Assembly (NCBI GenBank): GCA_038751255.1 | Contig: JBCDGN010000049.1 | Span: 1 to 29,922, forward strand | Reading direction: 5' to 3' | DNA from: JANSYP01 sp038751255 | GTDB taxonomy: Bacteria > Pseudomonadota > Alphaproteobacteria > Rhodobacterales > Rhodobacteraceae | Length of the DNA stretch: 29,922 nucleotides | Part shown: one piece after another, positions 7,116-14,775 of the stretch | How the letters are laid out: each line of letters opens with the position of its first letter | How positions within the stretch are numbered: the first letter of the stretch is position 1 | The notes under the pieces: model-generated | What the model was told of the DNA's origin: nothing | Databases searched by the model: none | Seen by the model: only the letters and a program-made list of their open reading frames with translations | Position numbers and translations under genes: made by a program

Positions 7116-8734
7116 GCGGCGGCTCCAATCGCGCGGCGCACCGCTTGGTACACCGCATCTTTGTCAAACTCTGTCCAGCGAGCGGCGACATGTTGGTCGG
7201 GTCGGATCAGATAAATCGCGGAGGCGGCATCGCCGAGATATCTTTCTTTCAGAAACGCATTCCCGTCAGCGGACATCTCTAGACGAGCAATCTGCAGGCC
7301 ATCGACCTCAAGGCCGTCTGGCGCGTCTGCGTCAATCGTCAGAAGCATGAAATCACCCCCCAAACGCTCCAAAAGATACCCCTCAGCCAGTGCCGCATCG
7401 AGGCAGGGTGCTCCGGGGCGGGTGCGTTCGGGCCCGCCCGGCAAGGCGTCATCCCCATTCAGCGTAGAGCCGTCATAGGTGCACGGCAGGCTCAAACGGC
7501 CCGAGTTCACCAGAGGTCTGGCGAAAGGATAGTCTCGCGACAGCTCTAGTACGGCGTTGCGAAAGGCATGGCTCACCTTGGATTTCGGAGTGATGAAATC
7601 CGTCGACCGGGTGGAGTTGAGGATGTTTTCATCCGCCCCAAAAGTCCGCTCTTCATCATAGCTGTCCAGCAGGCTTTCGGGCGCGTGCCCGTTCAAGACC
7701 AGCGCCAGCTTCCAGCCCAAGTTATCAACATCCTGGATGCCCGAATTTGCGCCGCGCGCACCGAAGGGGGAAACCTGGTGCGCTGCATCTCCGGCGAAAA
7801 GCACGCGTTTGTGACGGAAGCTTTCCATGCGGCGGCACTTGAATGTGTAGATCGAGGTCCAGACGATGTCATATTCGACATCTGGGCCGAAAAAGGCGTC
7901 CAGCCGCTTGCGCACATTGACCTCTTTCAGTTCCTCTTCGCGGTCAGCATGCCAACCAACCTGAAAGTCGACGCGCCAAATGCCGTCAGGCTGCTTGTGC
8001 AGCAGCGCTGACGCCGCATTGCCATGGGACGGCTCAAACCAAAACCAGCGCTCGGTCGGGAAGTCATCGTTTCGCATCCGAATATCAACGATGAGAAAGC
8101 TATCCTCAAACACCCGACCAATGAAATCGAGGCCAAGTTTCGTTCTCATGGGCGATCCCGCGCCGTCACAGGCAATCACCCAATCGGCGTCGATCCGATA
8201 TTCGCCCTCTGGGGTGTCGACCGTCAGCGCGACGTGGTCGTCTTGCTCATCGAACGCGCCCACACGGTTTTTGCCGCGCACTTGGATCGGTGCTCCATCG
8301 GCCTGAGCCTGGCGCACGCGTTCGACCAGAAAACGTTCGAAATAGGGCTGCTGTAGATTGATAAAGGCGGGAAATTTATGACCTTCCTCCGGCAGCAGAT
8401 TGAACTCAAAGACCTTGCTGTCTTTGTGAAACACCTTGCCTAAGTTCCAGATCACTCCTTTGTCGACCATCCCTTCGGCGCAGCCATAGCGATCGGCAAT
8501 CGCAAGCGTACGCTTGGCAAAACAGATTGCGCGACTGCCACCGCCGACACCCTCATGATCGTCGAGAAGGAGGACCGGAATGTTTCTCAAACCAAGCTCA
8601 AGCGCCATCGCAAAGCCCATTGGGCCACCGCCCACGATCACAACCGAGTGGCGGACCGGGCTAGCGGCGTCTTGGTCGCTGGAGCGCGCGTAAGGGTAAA
8701 GTTTGAAAGCAATATGGTAGCGATCCTGGAACAT
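7112..8734 (-). CDS. FAD-dependent aromatic hydroxylase, MhaA-like (candidate 3-hydroxyphenylacetate 6-hydroxylase)
   Basis: A class A flavoprotein monooxygenase of 540 residues. The FAD-binding GxGxxG lies in VVIVGGGPMGFAMALELG (residues 31-48), the DG motif in CDGAGSPMRTKLG, and the GD motif in LFAGDAAHQVSPFGARGANS, a strong signature of the MhpA/PheA-like group. A frame open upstream to 8905 is arginine-rich and lies inside the preceding gene; ATG 8734 is the real start, 4 bases after that gene's stop. Because it sits between the MBL-fold gene and hmgA and is coupled to a small DUF2783 gene, the likely reaction is NAD(P)H- and O2-dependent hydroxylation giving homogentisate, most plausibly from 3-hydroxyphenylacetate. 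Other meta-hydroxylated aromatics are possible. Confidence 0.88.
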   Translation of the reverse strand: MFQDRYHIAFKLYPYARSSDQDAASPVRHSVVIVGGGPMGFAMALELGLRNIPVLLLDDHEGVGGGSRAICFAKRTLAIADRYGCAEGMVDKGVIWNLGKVFHKDSKVFEFNLLPEEGHKFPAFINLQQPYFERFLVERVRQAQADGAPIQVRGKNRVGAFDEQDDHVALTVDTPEGEYRIDADWVIACDGAGSPMRTKLGLDFIGRVFEDSFLIVDIRMRNDDFPTERWFWFEPSHGNAASALLHKQPDGIWRVDFQVGWHADREEELKEVNVRKRLDAFFGPDVEYDIVWTSIYTFKCRRMESFRHKRVLFAGDAAHQVSPFGARGANSGIQDVDNLGWKLALVLNGHAPESLLDSYDEERTFGADENILNSTRSTDFITPKSKVSHAFRNAVLELSRDYPFARPLVNSGRLSLPCTYDGSTLNGDDALPGGPERTRPGAPCLDAALAEGYLLERLGGDFMLLTIDADAPDGLEVDGLQIARLEMSADGNAFLKERYLGDAASAIYLIRPDQHVAARWTEFDKDAVYQAVRRAIGAAA

Positions 8735-8738
8735 CTCA

Positions 8739-9689
8739 CTACCCCTGCAGCGCCGCCCACATGTCCAAATCGCGCGCCGCTGTCCAAATGCGCGGCGTGT
8801 CGATGCCGCGGGCCTCATCATAGGCGCGGGCGACGTTGAAGGGCAGACAATGCTCGTAGATCGCATAGTCTTTGAACTTCGGGTCACAGGTGGCACGCAC
8901 TGCATCCCAAGCCTCTTTCAAAGACCCGCCCCGTGCCGCAACCTGGGCCGCCGGATGATAGGTGCTGTCGACAAAATCGCGCGTGGCCGCCAGGGCCGCG
9001 TCAACCATCTCGCGTCCGACCAGAGCGTCGCCCCGGCCAGGGGCAATAAACTGCGGATCATAGGATTTGACCGCATCGAGTGTCGTGCCCCAATCGCCAA
9101 AATGCCCGTCCCCACAATAGCAAGCGGAGTGGTATTCCACGATATCGCCGGTATACATAGTCTGGGCGTCTGGCACCCAGATGACGCTATCGCCGGCGGT
9201 ATGGGCGCGGCCGATCTGCTTGATCTCGACCTTCCGCTTGCCGAGATAAACCGTCATTTGATCCGAAAACGTGGTCGTGGGCCAGGTCAGACCCGGGATG
9301 CTATCATGCCCTTCAAAAAGACGAGGGAAACGTTGAAACTCACTGTCCCAGTCCTCTTGTCCACGCTCCACCACCATCGCCCGCGCTGCATCAGACATGA
9401 TGATCTGATCAGCATCAAAGGCCGAGGCGCCCAGCACGCGCACAGCATGATAATGGGTCAGCACAACGTGGCTGATCGGCTTATCGGTCACCTCGCGCAC
9501 ACAGTCGATCACCTTTTGCGCCAATCGCGGCGTGGCCTGCGCCTCCACGATCATCACACTGTCATCGCCGATGATCACCCCGGAATTAGGATCGCCTTCT
9601 GCGGTGAAGGCATAAAGACCCTCCCCGATCTCGGTGAACGAGATGTGTTTTTCGGCCGTGTCGCCCTGGGACGCGAACGTGGCTGACAT
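8739..9689 (-). CDS. Metallo-beta-lactamase-fold hydrolase with an altered metal motif
   Basis: The 316-residue protein has the MBL fold: strand-loop-strand GDDSVMIVEAQATP near residue 45, the first metal motif near 79, RAHTAGDSVIWVPD with the third histidine, and YTGDIVEYHSACYCG with the bridging Asp. The canonical HxHxDH motif reads HYHAVR (residues 79-84), so the two second-site ligands (Asp, His) are Val and Arg. ATG 9689 is preferred over ATG 9704 because the G-rich ribosome site AAGGGGGGG sits just upstream of it. It is first in the homogentisate operon, 4 bases before the hydroxylase. A thioesterase or lactonase role in aromatic catabolism is possible; the substrate is unknown. Confidence 0.85.
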   Translation of the reverse strand: MSATFASQGDTAEKHISFTEIGEGLYAFTAEGDPNSGVIIGDDSVMIVEAQATPRLAQKVIDCVREVTDKPISHVVLTHYHAVRVLGASAFDADQIIMSDAARAMVVERGQEDWDSEFQRFPRLFEGHDSIPGLTWPTTTFSDQMTVYLGKRKVEIKQIGRAHTAGDSVIWVPDAQTMYTGDIVEYHSACYCGDGHFGDWGTTLDAVKSYDPQFIAPGRGDALVGREMVDAALAATRDFVDSTYHPAAQVAARGGSLKEAWDAVRATCDPKFKDYAIYEHCLPFNVARAYDEARGIDTPRIWTAARDLDMWAALQG

Positions 9690-9703
9690 GATCCCCCCCT
9701 TCA

Positions 9704-9716
9704 TTGCATATGCAAC
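9704..9716. promoter_or_regulatory. Candidate MarR operator, palindrome TTGCATATGCAA plus C
   Basis: A perfect 12-base palindrome, TTGCATATGCAA (9704-9715), lies 14 bases from the MBL-fold gene start within the 100-base region shared with the divergent marR gene. MarR dimers typically bind such sites, and one here would block the catabolic operon. A related copy lies 53 bases away. Function is inference. Confidence 0.55.
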
Positions 9717-9756
9717 GAGTTACCTGTGCTTGTGTTTCCGAACAAAGTCAATATCA

Positions 9757-9771
9757 TTTCATTTGCAACAA
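9757..9771. promoter_or_regulatory. Second operator-like copy TTTCATTTGCAAC near the marR start
   Basis: TTTCATTTGCAAC (9757-9769) matches TTGCATATGCAAC at 9704-9716 in 11 of 13 positions. The two are offset by 53 bases, close to five helical turns, which suits cooperative or looped binding. It ends about 20 bases before the marR GTG, so it would serve autoregulation. CATTTGCAACAA (9760-9771) recurs inverted after marR at 10402-10413. Confidence 0.45.
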
Positions 9772-9789
9772 CCGGAGTCCCCCCCCCGA

Positions 9790-10266
9790 GTGTCCATCGA
9801 AGAGTTCGACCTCTTGGCGTTTCTGCCCTACCGCTTAGCCGTTTTGTCAGAGCGAGTCAGTCGCCGTCTGTCCGCTGAATATGCGCGTCTGCATGGCCTC
9901 TCCGTCGCCGAATGGCGGGTAATGGTGCATCTACTGAGTTTTCAGGAAGTCTCCATTCGCGAAATTTGTGATTACGCCAATCTAGACAAACCCAAGGCGA
10001 GCCGCGCGGTCGCTCGGCTCGAACAAAATGGTTGGGTCCGAAAGAAATCCGCGGAGGGCGATGGACGACTGGTGGCGATTTCGCTCACAGAAGAAGGCCA
10101 TAAGGTGATGGAGGATATTATTCCTGCGGCAAAGGACGTTGAGAGAAACCTCCTAGAGGCACTGAGCCCAGCAGATCACATCCATTTGGGCGAGATCGTT
10201 GAAAAACTCCACGCTGTGTTGGATCGAGATCCAAAAGCGCGCCCCCGAGCACAAAAGAGCGCATAG
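9790..10266 (+). CDS. MarR-family transcriptional regulator
   Basis: A 158-residue winged-helix repressor type. The DNA-binding domain spans about residues 37-105: LSVAEWRVMVHLL, then SIREICDYANLDKPKASRAV with the recognition helix, then the wing KSAEGDGRLVAISLT. The open frame extends upstream to 9634, but that part overlaps the divergent gene and promoter. GTG 9790 starts the protein-like sequence (SIEEFDLLAFLPYRLAVLSE). A GGAG at 9774-9777 lies 12 bases upstream across a run of nine C. Its divergent position suggests it represses the hydroxylase-hmgA-maiA-fahA operon and responds to an aromatic acid or homogentisate; this is inference from context. Confidence 0.88.
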   Translation: MSIEEFDLLAFLPYRLAVLSERVSRRLSAEYARLHGLSVAEWRVMVHLLSFQEVSIREICDYANLDKPKASRAVARLEQNGWVRKKSAEGDGRLVAISLTEEGHKVMEDIIPAAKDVERNLLEALSPADHIHLGEIVEKLHAVLDRDPKARPRAQKSA

Positions 10267-10401
10267 CACACTGAAGCTTGAACACCGACGAAGTCCATCG
10301 CGCCAGGCGACCAAGTCAGAGCGCGACGCAACCAACCCATCGCAGCCTGAATGATCAAAACAGCGACAGTACTGCGATCTCCAGGCTTGGAACGCTGAAT
10401 T

Positions 10402-10413
10402 TTGTTGCAAATG
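10402..10413. repeat. Inverted copy of CATTTGCAACAA
   Basis: TTGTTGCAAATG is the exact reverse complement of CATTTGCAACAA at 9760-9771. The two copies flank marR in opposite orientation, which may mark a second regulator site or chance; 12 identical bases is suggestive at this short range. Confidence 0.45.
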
Positions 10414-10505
10414 GATTAGGTTATGGGTCGTCTAAGACAACCATTCACTCTGTGTCAAAAGTATCTCGACTTAGAAACAAGTTCTGGTTAACGCAATGCT
10501 AGTAA

Positions 10506-10781
10506 TTCTATCAGGAACACGTCGGCGAACGCGCTCGACATGCAAGGTTCGGTAACCACTTCACTGTCTGTCGTCACCGAACTGATGTAACTGGACGTAT
10601 TTACGACGCGACACACGAGATAGATGGACAAGATATGCACATTCGGTTGGAAACGCGACATTTTCGCCCAGAATTCCGCGAAAGCGTGTCATTCATCACA
10701 GCCTGTTATCCGGAAATTGGGTATAACGGTCGTCGTATCAGCGTGTTCTTAGCCTTTAAGCTTGGGTGCGACGCCAGTTAG
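10506..10781 (+). pseudogene. Protein-like open stretch without a usable start; possible 5'-truncated gene
   Basis: After a TAG-TAA pair at 10500-10505, 91 codons stay open to TAG at 10779. The translation has a balanced, globular composition with segments such as TDVTGRIYDATHEIDGQDMH and FRESVSFITACYPEIGYNG. Its only usual start is ATG 10635, which would give 48 residues. I do not recognise the family. It lies in the same direction as the GAF gene and ends 8 bases before it, as in an operon. The likely readings are the C-terminal relic of a decayed gene, or a small gene with a non-standard start. Confidence 0.35.
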
Positions 10782-10789
10782 TGTGAAAA

Positions 10790-11212
10790 ATGTCAGTGAA
10801 ACAAGACAGCGATCCTCTTTCTCATCTTTGCCACTTCCTCTTAAGCTCTGCCGGATGTGACGGTATTTTGGTGTCTAGAAGCATCGATGAAGGTCAATGT
10901 GTCCTAGCCAAGTCTGGGCAAAAGATGGAATACAAGAAAGGGCAGGTTATCCCAACGAGCCATACGATCTGCCATCACACCGCCAGTATGGGTGTGCCTT
11001 TGATCATCGATGACACTTTTGCCCATCCGCTCGTGAAAAGAAGCAAGGCTGTTACCGAAGGCGGTGTCGGGGCCTATATGGGCGTGCCCATCGATATGGA
11101 AGGGCAAGAAAAGCGCGTCATCTGCGCCGTAAACTTTCGCCGTAAACAGTGGAAAGACGTCGAGAACTTTCTCATGACAGAAGCCGCGCGTTACATACGT
11201 TCTGAGCTGTAG
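10790..11212 (+). CDS. Stand-alone GAF-domain protein
   Basis: A 140-residue cytoplasmic protein that is essentially one GAF domain. IPTSHTICHHTASMGVPLII (about residues 49-68) is the typical central helix-strand region, and GVGAYMGVPIDMEG followed by VICAVNFRRKQW is the family's C-terminal strand pair. No output domain (GGDEF, kinase, HTH) follows; the protein ends YIRSEL soon after the fold. The Cys and His residues in TICHHT could bind a ligand or sense redox, which is inference. A partner protein would be needed to pass on a signal, and none is obvious next to it. The ribosome site before ATG 10790 is weak. Confidence 0.75.
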   Translation: MSVKQDSDPLSHLCHFLLSSAGCDGILVSRSIDEGQCVLAKSGQKMEYKKGQVIPTSHTICHHTASMGVPLIIDDTFAHPLVKRSKAVTEGGVGAYMGVPIDMEGQEKRVICAVNFRRKQWKDVENFLMTEAARYIRSEL

Positions 11213-11279
11213 TCGATGTTCTTACCGCAGGAACGGGTTTGCGCGTCGAAGGCCATGCAAGTCCCTGGCACGCGACTTC

Positions 11280-11711
11280 CTACGGTTTCTTCTCAGTTTG
11301 AGAAAACGAGATGCCATTCTGAGTGATCAGCAATGCTGCCCCGATCAGTGAAAAACCTTTGAGAAAATGGGCTTGTTGCAGCGCCCAGAGAACCGGATCC
11401 TGCTGCACGACCAGTTCATAGCCATGCACCACCAAGGTCACCGGCACGAGGAAAAGGATCAGCAGCCAGCCTCCCAAGCGTGGCCGCCAGTTGCACAGGA
11501 TCATGGCCGCCCCGGCCAGTTCAACCGCCCCGGACACATACGTTAGCAAGATCGGGAGCGGGACAGCCGGAGGCATCAAAGACACATAGTACGAGATGTT
11601 GGTGAAATGTGTGATGCCGGACAGAAAGAACAGCGATGTGAAGAGAATGCGCCCGGCCCAGTTCAGAGCCGGGTGATTGGGAAGATGATCTTCTACGAGC
11701 ATGAGCGGCAT
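11280..11711 (-). CDS. DoxX-family membrane protein
   Basis: A small integral membrane protein of about 143 residues with four predicted hydrophobic segments: ILFTSLFFLSGITHF, LPILLTYVSGAVELAGAAMIL, LGGWLLILFLVPVTLVV and FSLIGAALLI. ALNWAGRILFTSLFFLSG is the usual DoxX opening. The start is uncertain among GTG 11732, ATG 11711 and ATG 11702, none with a strong ribosome site; I used 11711. It lies just downstream of, and on the same strand as, an exported alpha/beta hydrolase, so the two probably form an operon. DoxX proteins are linked to redox or oxidative-stress functions, but the role here is unknown. Confidence 0.8.
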   Translation of the reverse strand: MPLMLVEDHLPNHPALNWAGRILFTSLFFLSGITHFTNISYYVSLMPPAVPLPILLTYVSGAVELAGAAMILCNWRPRLGGWLLILFLVPVTLVVHGYELVVQQDPVLWALQQAHFLKGFSLIGAALLITQNGISFSQTEKKP

Positions 11712-11753
11712 CCCCTGGCGGCGTCCTGGCACAATGGCGAGAGCGCATTGAGG

Positions 11754-12524
11754 TCAGTCTTGGGCGATTGTCTCAACAGCACCGAGGATCACTTCTGCCA
11801 CTGCTTCGGGCTGCGAAAGCATCGCAACATGGCTGGAGGCGATTGTTGTGATCTCGGCTCCGATACGCTCTGCGAAATAACCCTGCAGGCGTGGCGGGAT
11901 GATCTGGTCGTTCTCTGCAAGCACATAATAGGTCGGACGTATTGACCACGCCGCAACACTGGGAGCCTCATAGGTGATCTTATACTGGAACGGCCCCTGG
12001 GTGGCGGCGATCACCGCAACTTCGTCCGCCGGAAGATCTGGGGCAAAAAACTGAGCGATCCCCCGATCTGACAGACGAATAAATCCCTCCGCATCTGCGA
12101 TAGCCTCTGACTGCCAGGGTGCGGGAGGCTCCCCCTCGCTCAAATCTGCTAGTGCTTGGCCCGCGTCGAGCGCAAAGCCTGCCACATAAACGAGCGCTTC
12201 AACCTTGTCATGCGACCCGGTCTCGGTGATCACATTGCCGCCATAGGAATGCCCCACCAAGACAACCGAACCGTCTTGCCGTTCGATCAGTCGCGAGACG
12301 ACCGCGGCATCATCTGCAAGCGAGGACAAGGGCATCTGTGCTGCGCTGACCGGAACGCCAGCATCTTGCAGGATGGGGATCACCTTATGCCAAGCCGATC
12401 CGTCAGAAAACGCCCCGTGGACCAATACAACCGACACGTCTGAGCTCTCGGCAAACGCCGTAAATGGCCCCGACACCAGCACCAATGCAACCGCATGACG
12501 AAGCTCTAACAGAGGTATTTTCAT
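11754..12524 (-). CDS. Exported alpha/beta hydrolase (esterase-like)
   Basis: The 256-residue product has a signal peptide (VALVLVSGPFTAFA, cleavage near residue 25), so it should act in the periplasm. The alpha/beta-hydrolase core follows: oxyanion strand VVLVHGAFSDGSAW, nucleophile elbow GHSYGG with Ser93, acid Asp206 in LAENDQIIP, and His232 in SSHVAML. The closest recognisable group is the small EstC/salicylate-esterase-like hydrolases. Codons upstream of ATG 12524 to 12683 are not protein-like; the AAAGGA ribosome site confirms this start. It is divergent from an AraC regulator with 125 bases between them, and leads into the DoxX gene. The substrate is unknown, probably an ester. Confidence 0.85.
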   Translation of the reverse strand: MKIPLLELRHAVALVLVSGPFTAFAESSDVSVVLVHGAFSDGSAWHKVIPILQDAGVPVSAAQMPLSSLADDAAVVSRLIERQDGSVVLVGHSYGGNVITETGSHDKVEALVYVAGFALDAGQALADLSEGEPPAPWQSEAIADAEGFIRLSDRGIAQFFAPDLPADEVAVIAATQGPFQYKITYEAPSVAAWSIRPTYYVLAENDQIIPPRLQGYFAERIGAEITTIASSHVAMLSQPEAVAEVILGAVETIAQD

Positions 12525-12649
12525 CACCCATTTCCTTTGCAACTGTCTCTTTAGATGAGCTTTTCTGGCGATCGCAACGATGGGGTCGAGCCCTCTTGCG
12601 CCGCCACAACTCTTGCCGACAGAGCTATGCGCAACTACGCCTGTGCACC

Positions 12650-13588
12650 ATGACAGCGAGACCGGAAGACTTAGCAGAAGCACCGAATTTCGTCACAGAC
12701 GCGTTTTCCGAGGTGCTCAATATCGTCCATGTGCGCGGGAAAAGCGCCCGGCTGATCACGCAAGACGGCCCATTGGAGATGTCTGTGGAGCAGGGCAATC
12801 CATGTGTCTACATCGTCGAGCAAGGGCAGCTTCACCTCACCACCAATGCGTCCTCCCCGATCATACTACGGGAAAAGCAGATCGCCTTGTTGCTACAAGG
12901 CACCGCTCATGACGCCGTCTTTCTTAGGCCATACTCCAACACACCAACAGCAAGGCCGGCCGAACCGGAAACGGGCGCACGCCTGAGCAATGCCATCAAG
13001 TGTTTTTGGGGCAGCTTCAGCGTCGATGGCGCGCTCGCCGCCCGGATGCTCACGGCCCTGCCAGAGGTGATTGTACTCGATGATCTGGCAGACAACCCGA
13101 TCCAATGGGTGGATGAGGTCTGCGATTTGGTGCTGCGCGAAATCGGCACGACCCGGCCAGGGGCAAGCCTGATGGTGTCCCGCTTGCTCGACTTGTTGCT
13201 CGTTATCATTTTGCGGCGGTGGGCGCAGTCCGACGATGCCCTACCTGGCTGGCTAGAGGCGGCCAAGGACGAACGGATCGCCCGGGCGGTTTCGGCCATC
13301 CACTCCGATCCGTCTCGCGCCCTCAGCAACGAAGAGTTGGCCGCCCTCGCAGGCATGTCGAAATCAAGCTTTGCCGAGCGTTTCAAACAAATCATGGGAC
13401 AACAGCCCGGGTCTTACCTACGCAACTGGCGGCTCGACCAGGCGGCAGAGGCGCTGTTGCATTCCAGCACGCCCATCGATGGGATTGCCGACCAGGTGGG
13501 CTATGCCTCCAAAGAAGCGTTCAGCCGCGCTTTTCAGACAAAATTCGGTATGGCGCCTTCAGCATGGAGAACGCAGCGCGACCGGTAA
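12650..13588 (+). CDS. AraC-family regulator with N-terminal cupin-like sensor domain
   Basis: A 312-residue activator-type regulator. Residues about 10-190 resemble the AraC_binding/cupin_6 ligand domain (SARLITQDGPLEMSVEQG, CVYIVEQGQLHL). The two helix-turn-helix motifs occupy about 220-308: LSNEELAALAGMSKSSFAER, then STPIDGIADQVGYASKEAFS and RAFQTKFGMAPSAWR. The frame is open back to 12464 but that part overlaps the divergent hydrolase; ATG 12650 starts the conserved protein. It probably controls the hydrolase-DoxX pair from the shared 125-base region. It converges on the iron alcohol dehydrogenase gene with only 10 bases between stops, so no terminator fits there. Confidence 0.87.
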   Translation: MTARPEDLAEAPNFVTDAFSEVLNIVHVRGKSARLITQDGPLEMSVEQGNPCVYIVEQGQLHLTTNASSPIILREKQIALLLQGTAHDAVFLRPYSNTPTARPAEPETGARLSNAIKCFWGSFSVDGALAARMLTALPEVIVLDDLADNPIQWVDEVCDLVLREIGTTRPGASLMVSRLLDLLLVIILRRWAQSDDALPGWLEAAKDERIARAVSAIHSDPSRALSNEELAALAGMSKSSFAERFKQIMGQQPGSYLRNWRLDQAAEALLHSSTPIDGIADQVGYASKEAFSRAFQTKFGMAPSAWRTQRDR

Positions 13589-13598
13589 AGCTACTGGA

Positions 13599-14765
13599 TC
13601 AGAGCCGCCCAGAAAAGGCATCCTCAAGCGTTTCAAGAGCGAGATCTTTGGTCAGCGGAACGGGGTTGCCGCCCGCCGTTGGGTCAACCAAGGATTTTTC
13701 GGCCAGATTGTCAAACTCGTCGCGGGTTTTGATGCCCAACGCTTCAATTGTGGGCGGGATCGATAGCTCTTCGCGCAATGTGATCACATATGCCAGAAAT
13801 CCTTCAAAGCTTGGATCCTCAAGGCCCAGCCAAGCGGCAAGGCGCGTGATCTTCTGCTCAATCGCCGGACGGTTTCGCCGCAACATGTAAGGCATCACCA
13901 CTGCGTTGGTCAGTCCGTGTGGCGTGTCGTAAAGCGCGCCAATCGGGTGCGACAGCGCATGGATCCCGCCCAAACCCTTCTGGAAGGCCACAGCCCCCAT
14001 GGCAGCCGCCGCCATCATCCCGGAGCGCGCGGCAAGATCACCGCCATCGGCATAGGCGCGCGGCAGGTAATCGGCCACCAATCGCATGCCCTCAACGGCA
14101 ATCCCTTCGGCCATCGGGTGAAAGCCCGGTGCGCAATAGGCCTCAAGACAATGGGCAAAAGCGTCCATGCCGGTACCGGCCGTTAGCCCAGGCGGCAGCC
14201 CGACTGTCAGTTCGGGGTCTGCGATGACGATCACCGGCAGCATTTTGGGGTGAAAGATCACTTTCTTTGTCTGTGTCTCGGAATTTGTGATCACAGCAGC
14301 GCGGCCCACCTCGGATCCCGTGCCCGAGGTTGTCGGCACCGCGATCACCGGCGCAATCCCGTCCGGATCGGCGCGGGTCCACCAATCGCCGATATCCTCA
14401 AAATCCCACATCGGTCGCGTTTGCCCGGCCATAAAGGCGATGCATTTGCCCACATCCATCGCAGAGCCGCCGCCCATCACGATCACTCCGTCATGGCCGC
14501 CCTCACGATACCCCGCGACGCCATGTTCGACATTGGCGGCAACCGGATTGGGACGCAGATCGGTGTAGAGTGCGGGCTGCAGACCCGACGCTTCCAGCGC
14601 CGCCATGGCATCGGAGATCATTGGCAGCGCTGCGAGCCCCGGGTCGGTCACCAGAAGTGGTTTGGTGAGCCCAGCCTCGCGACACGCCGCTGAGAGCTCG
14701 GCAATCCGACCTGGTCCAAAACGGATCGCTGTGGGAAAGGACCAATTCGCGGTAAAATCAGACAT
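13599..14765 (-). CDS. Iron-containing (group III) alcohol dehydrogenase
   Basis: A 388-residue NAD(P)-dependent alcohol dehydrogenase of the Fe-ADH family (FucO, AdhB, GbsB relatives). Nucleotide binding is marked by VMGGGSAMDVGK (residues 96-107) and PTTSGTGSEV. The metal ligands Asp201, His205, His269 and His283 lie in GMDAFAHCLEAY and GGIHALSHPIGALYDTPHG, matching the FucO pattern. It is the last gene of the operon that begins with mgsA, 10 bases after the aldehyde dehydrogenase. It may oxidise a hydroxyl made or exposed on an amine-derived intermediate, feeding the neighbouring ALDH; the substrate is not known. Confidence 0.9.
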   Translation of the reverse strand: MSDFTANWSFPTAIRFGPGRIAELSAACREAGLTKPLLVTDPGLAALPMISDAMAALEASGLQPALYTDLRPNPVAANVEHGVAGYREGGHDGVIVMGGGSAMDVGKCIAFMAGQTRPMWDFEDIGDWWTRADPDGIAPVIAVPTTSGTGSEVGRAAVITNSETQTKKVIFHPKMLPVIVIADPELTVGLPPGLTAGTGMDAFAHCLEAYCAPGFHPMAEGIAVEGMRLVADYLPRAYADGGDLAARSGMMAAAAMGAVAFQKGLGGIHALSHPIGALYDTPHGLTNAVVMPYMLRRNRPAIEQKITRLAAWLGLEDPSFEGFLAYVITLREELSIPPTIEALGIKTRDEFDNLAEKSLVDPTAGGNPVPLTKDLALETLEDAFSGRL

Positions 14766-14775
14766 CGGGACCTCG

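Larger units (their letters stand above)
10267..10789. other. Long intergenic region with an operator-like repeat and a possible gene relic
   Basis: The 523 bases between marR and the GAF gene hold no ATG-started frame of convincing length. Two things stand out: an inverted copy of the marR-operator-like word at 10402-10413, and an open stretch at 10506-10781 whose translation looks like protein (separate entry). I saw no terminator with a U-run after marR. Confidence 0.45.

Noticed and set aside
8735..8905. N-terminal 57-residue extension of the FAD hydroxylase frame
   Set aside because: It overlaps the preceding MBL-fold gene, is arginine/serine-rich and lacks family similarity; ATG 8734 sits 4 bases after that gene's stop and precedes the FAD domain.
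9634..9789. Upstream extension of the marR frame
   Set aside because: It runs through the divergent promoter and into the MBL-fold gene on the other strand; the protein-like sequence starts at GTG 9790.
10153..10410. Cysteine-rich minus-strand frame overlapping the marR end, considered as a transposase remnant
   Set aside because: It lies mostly antisense to marR, has no recognisable catalytic motif, and no terminal repeats were found.
12464..12649. Upstream extension of the AraC-type regulator frame
   Set aside because: It overlaps the start of the divergent hydrolase and is not conserved-looking; ATG 12650 fits the family.
12525..12683. Upstream extension of the alpha/beta hydrolase
   Set aside because: It precedes a good signal peptide and a good ribosome site at ATG 12524.
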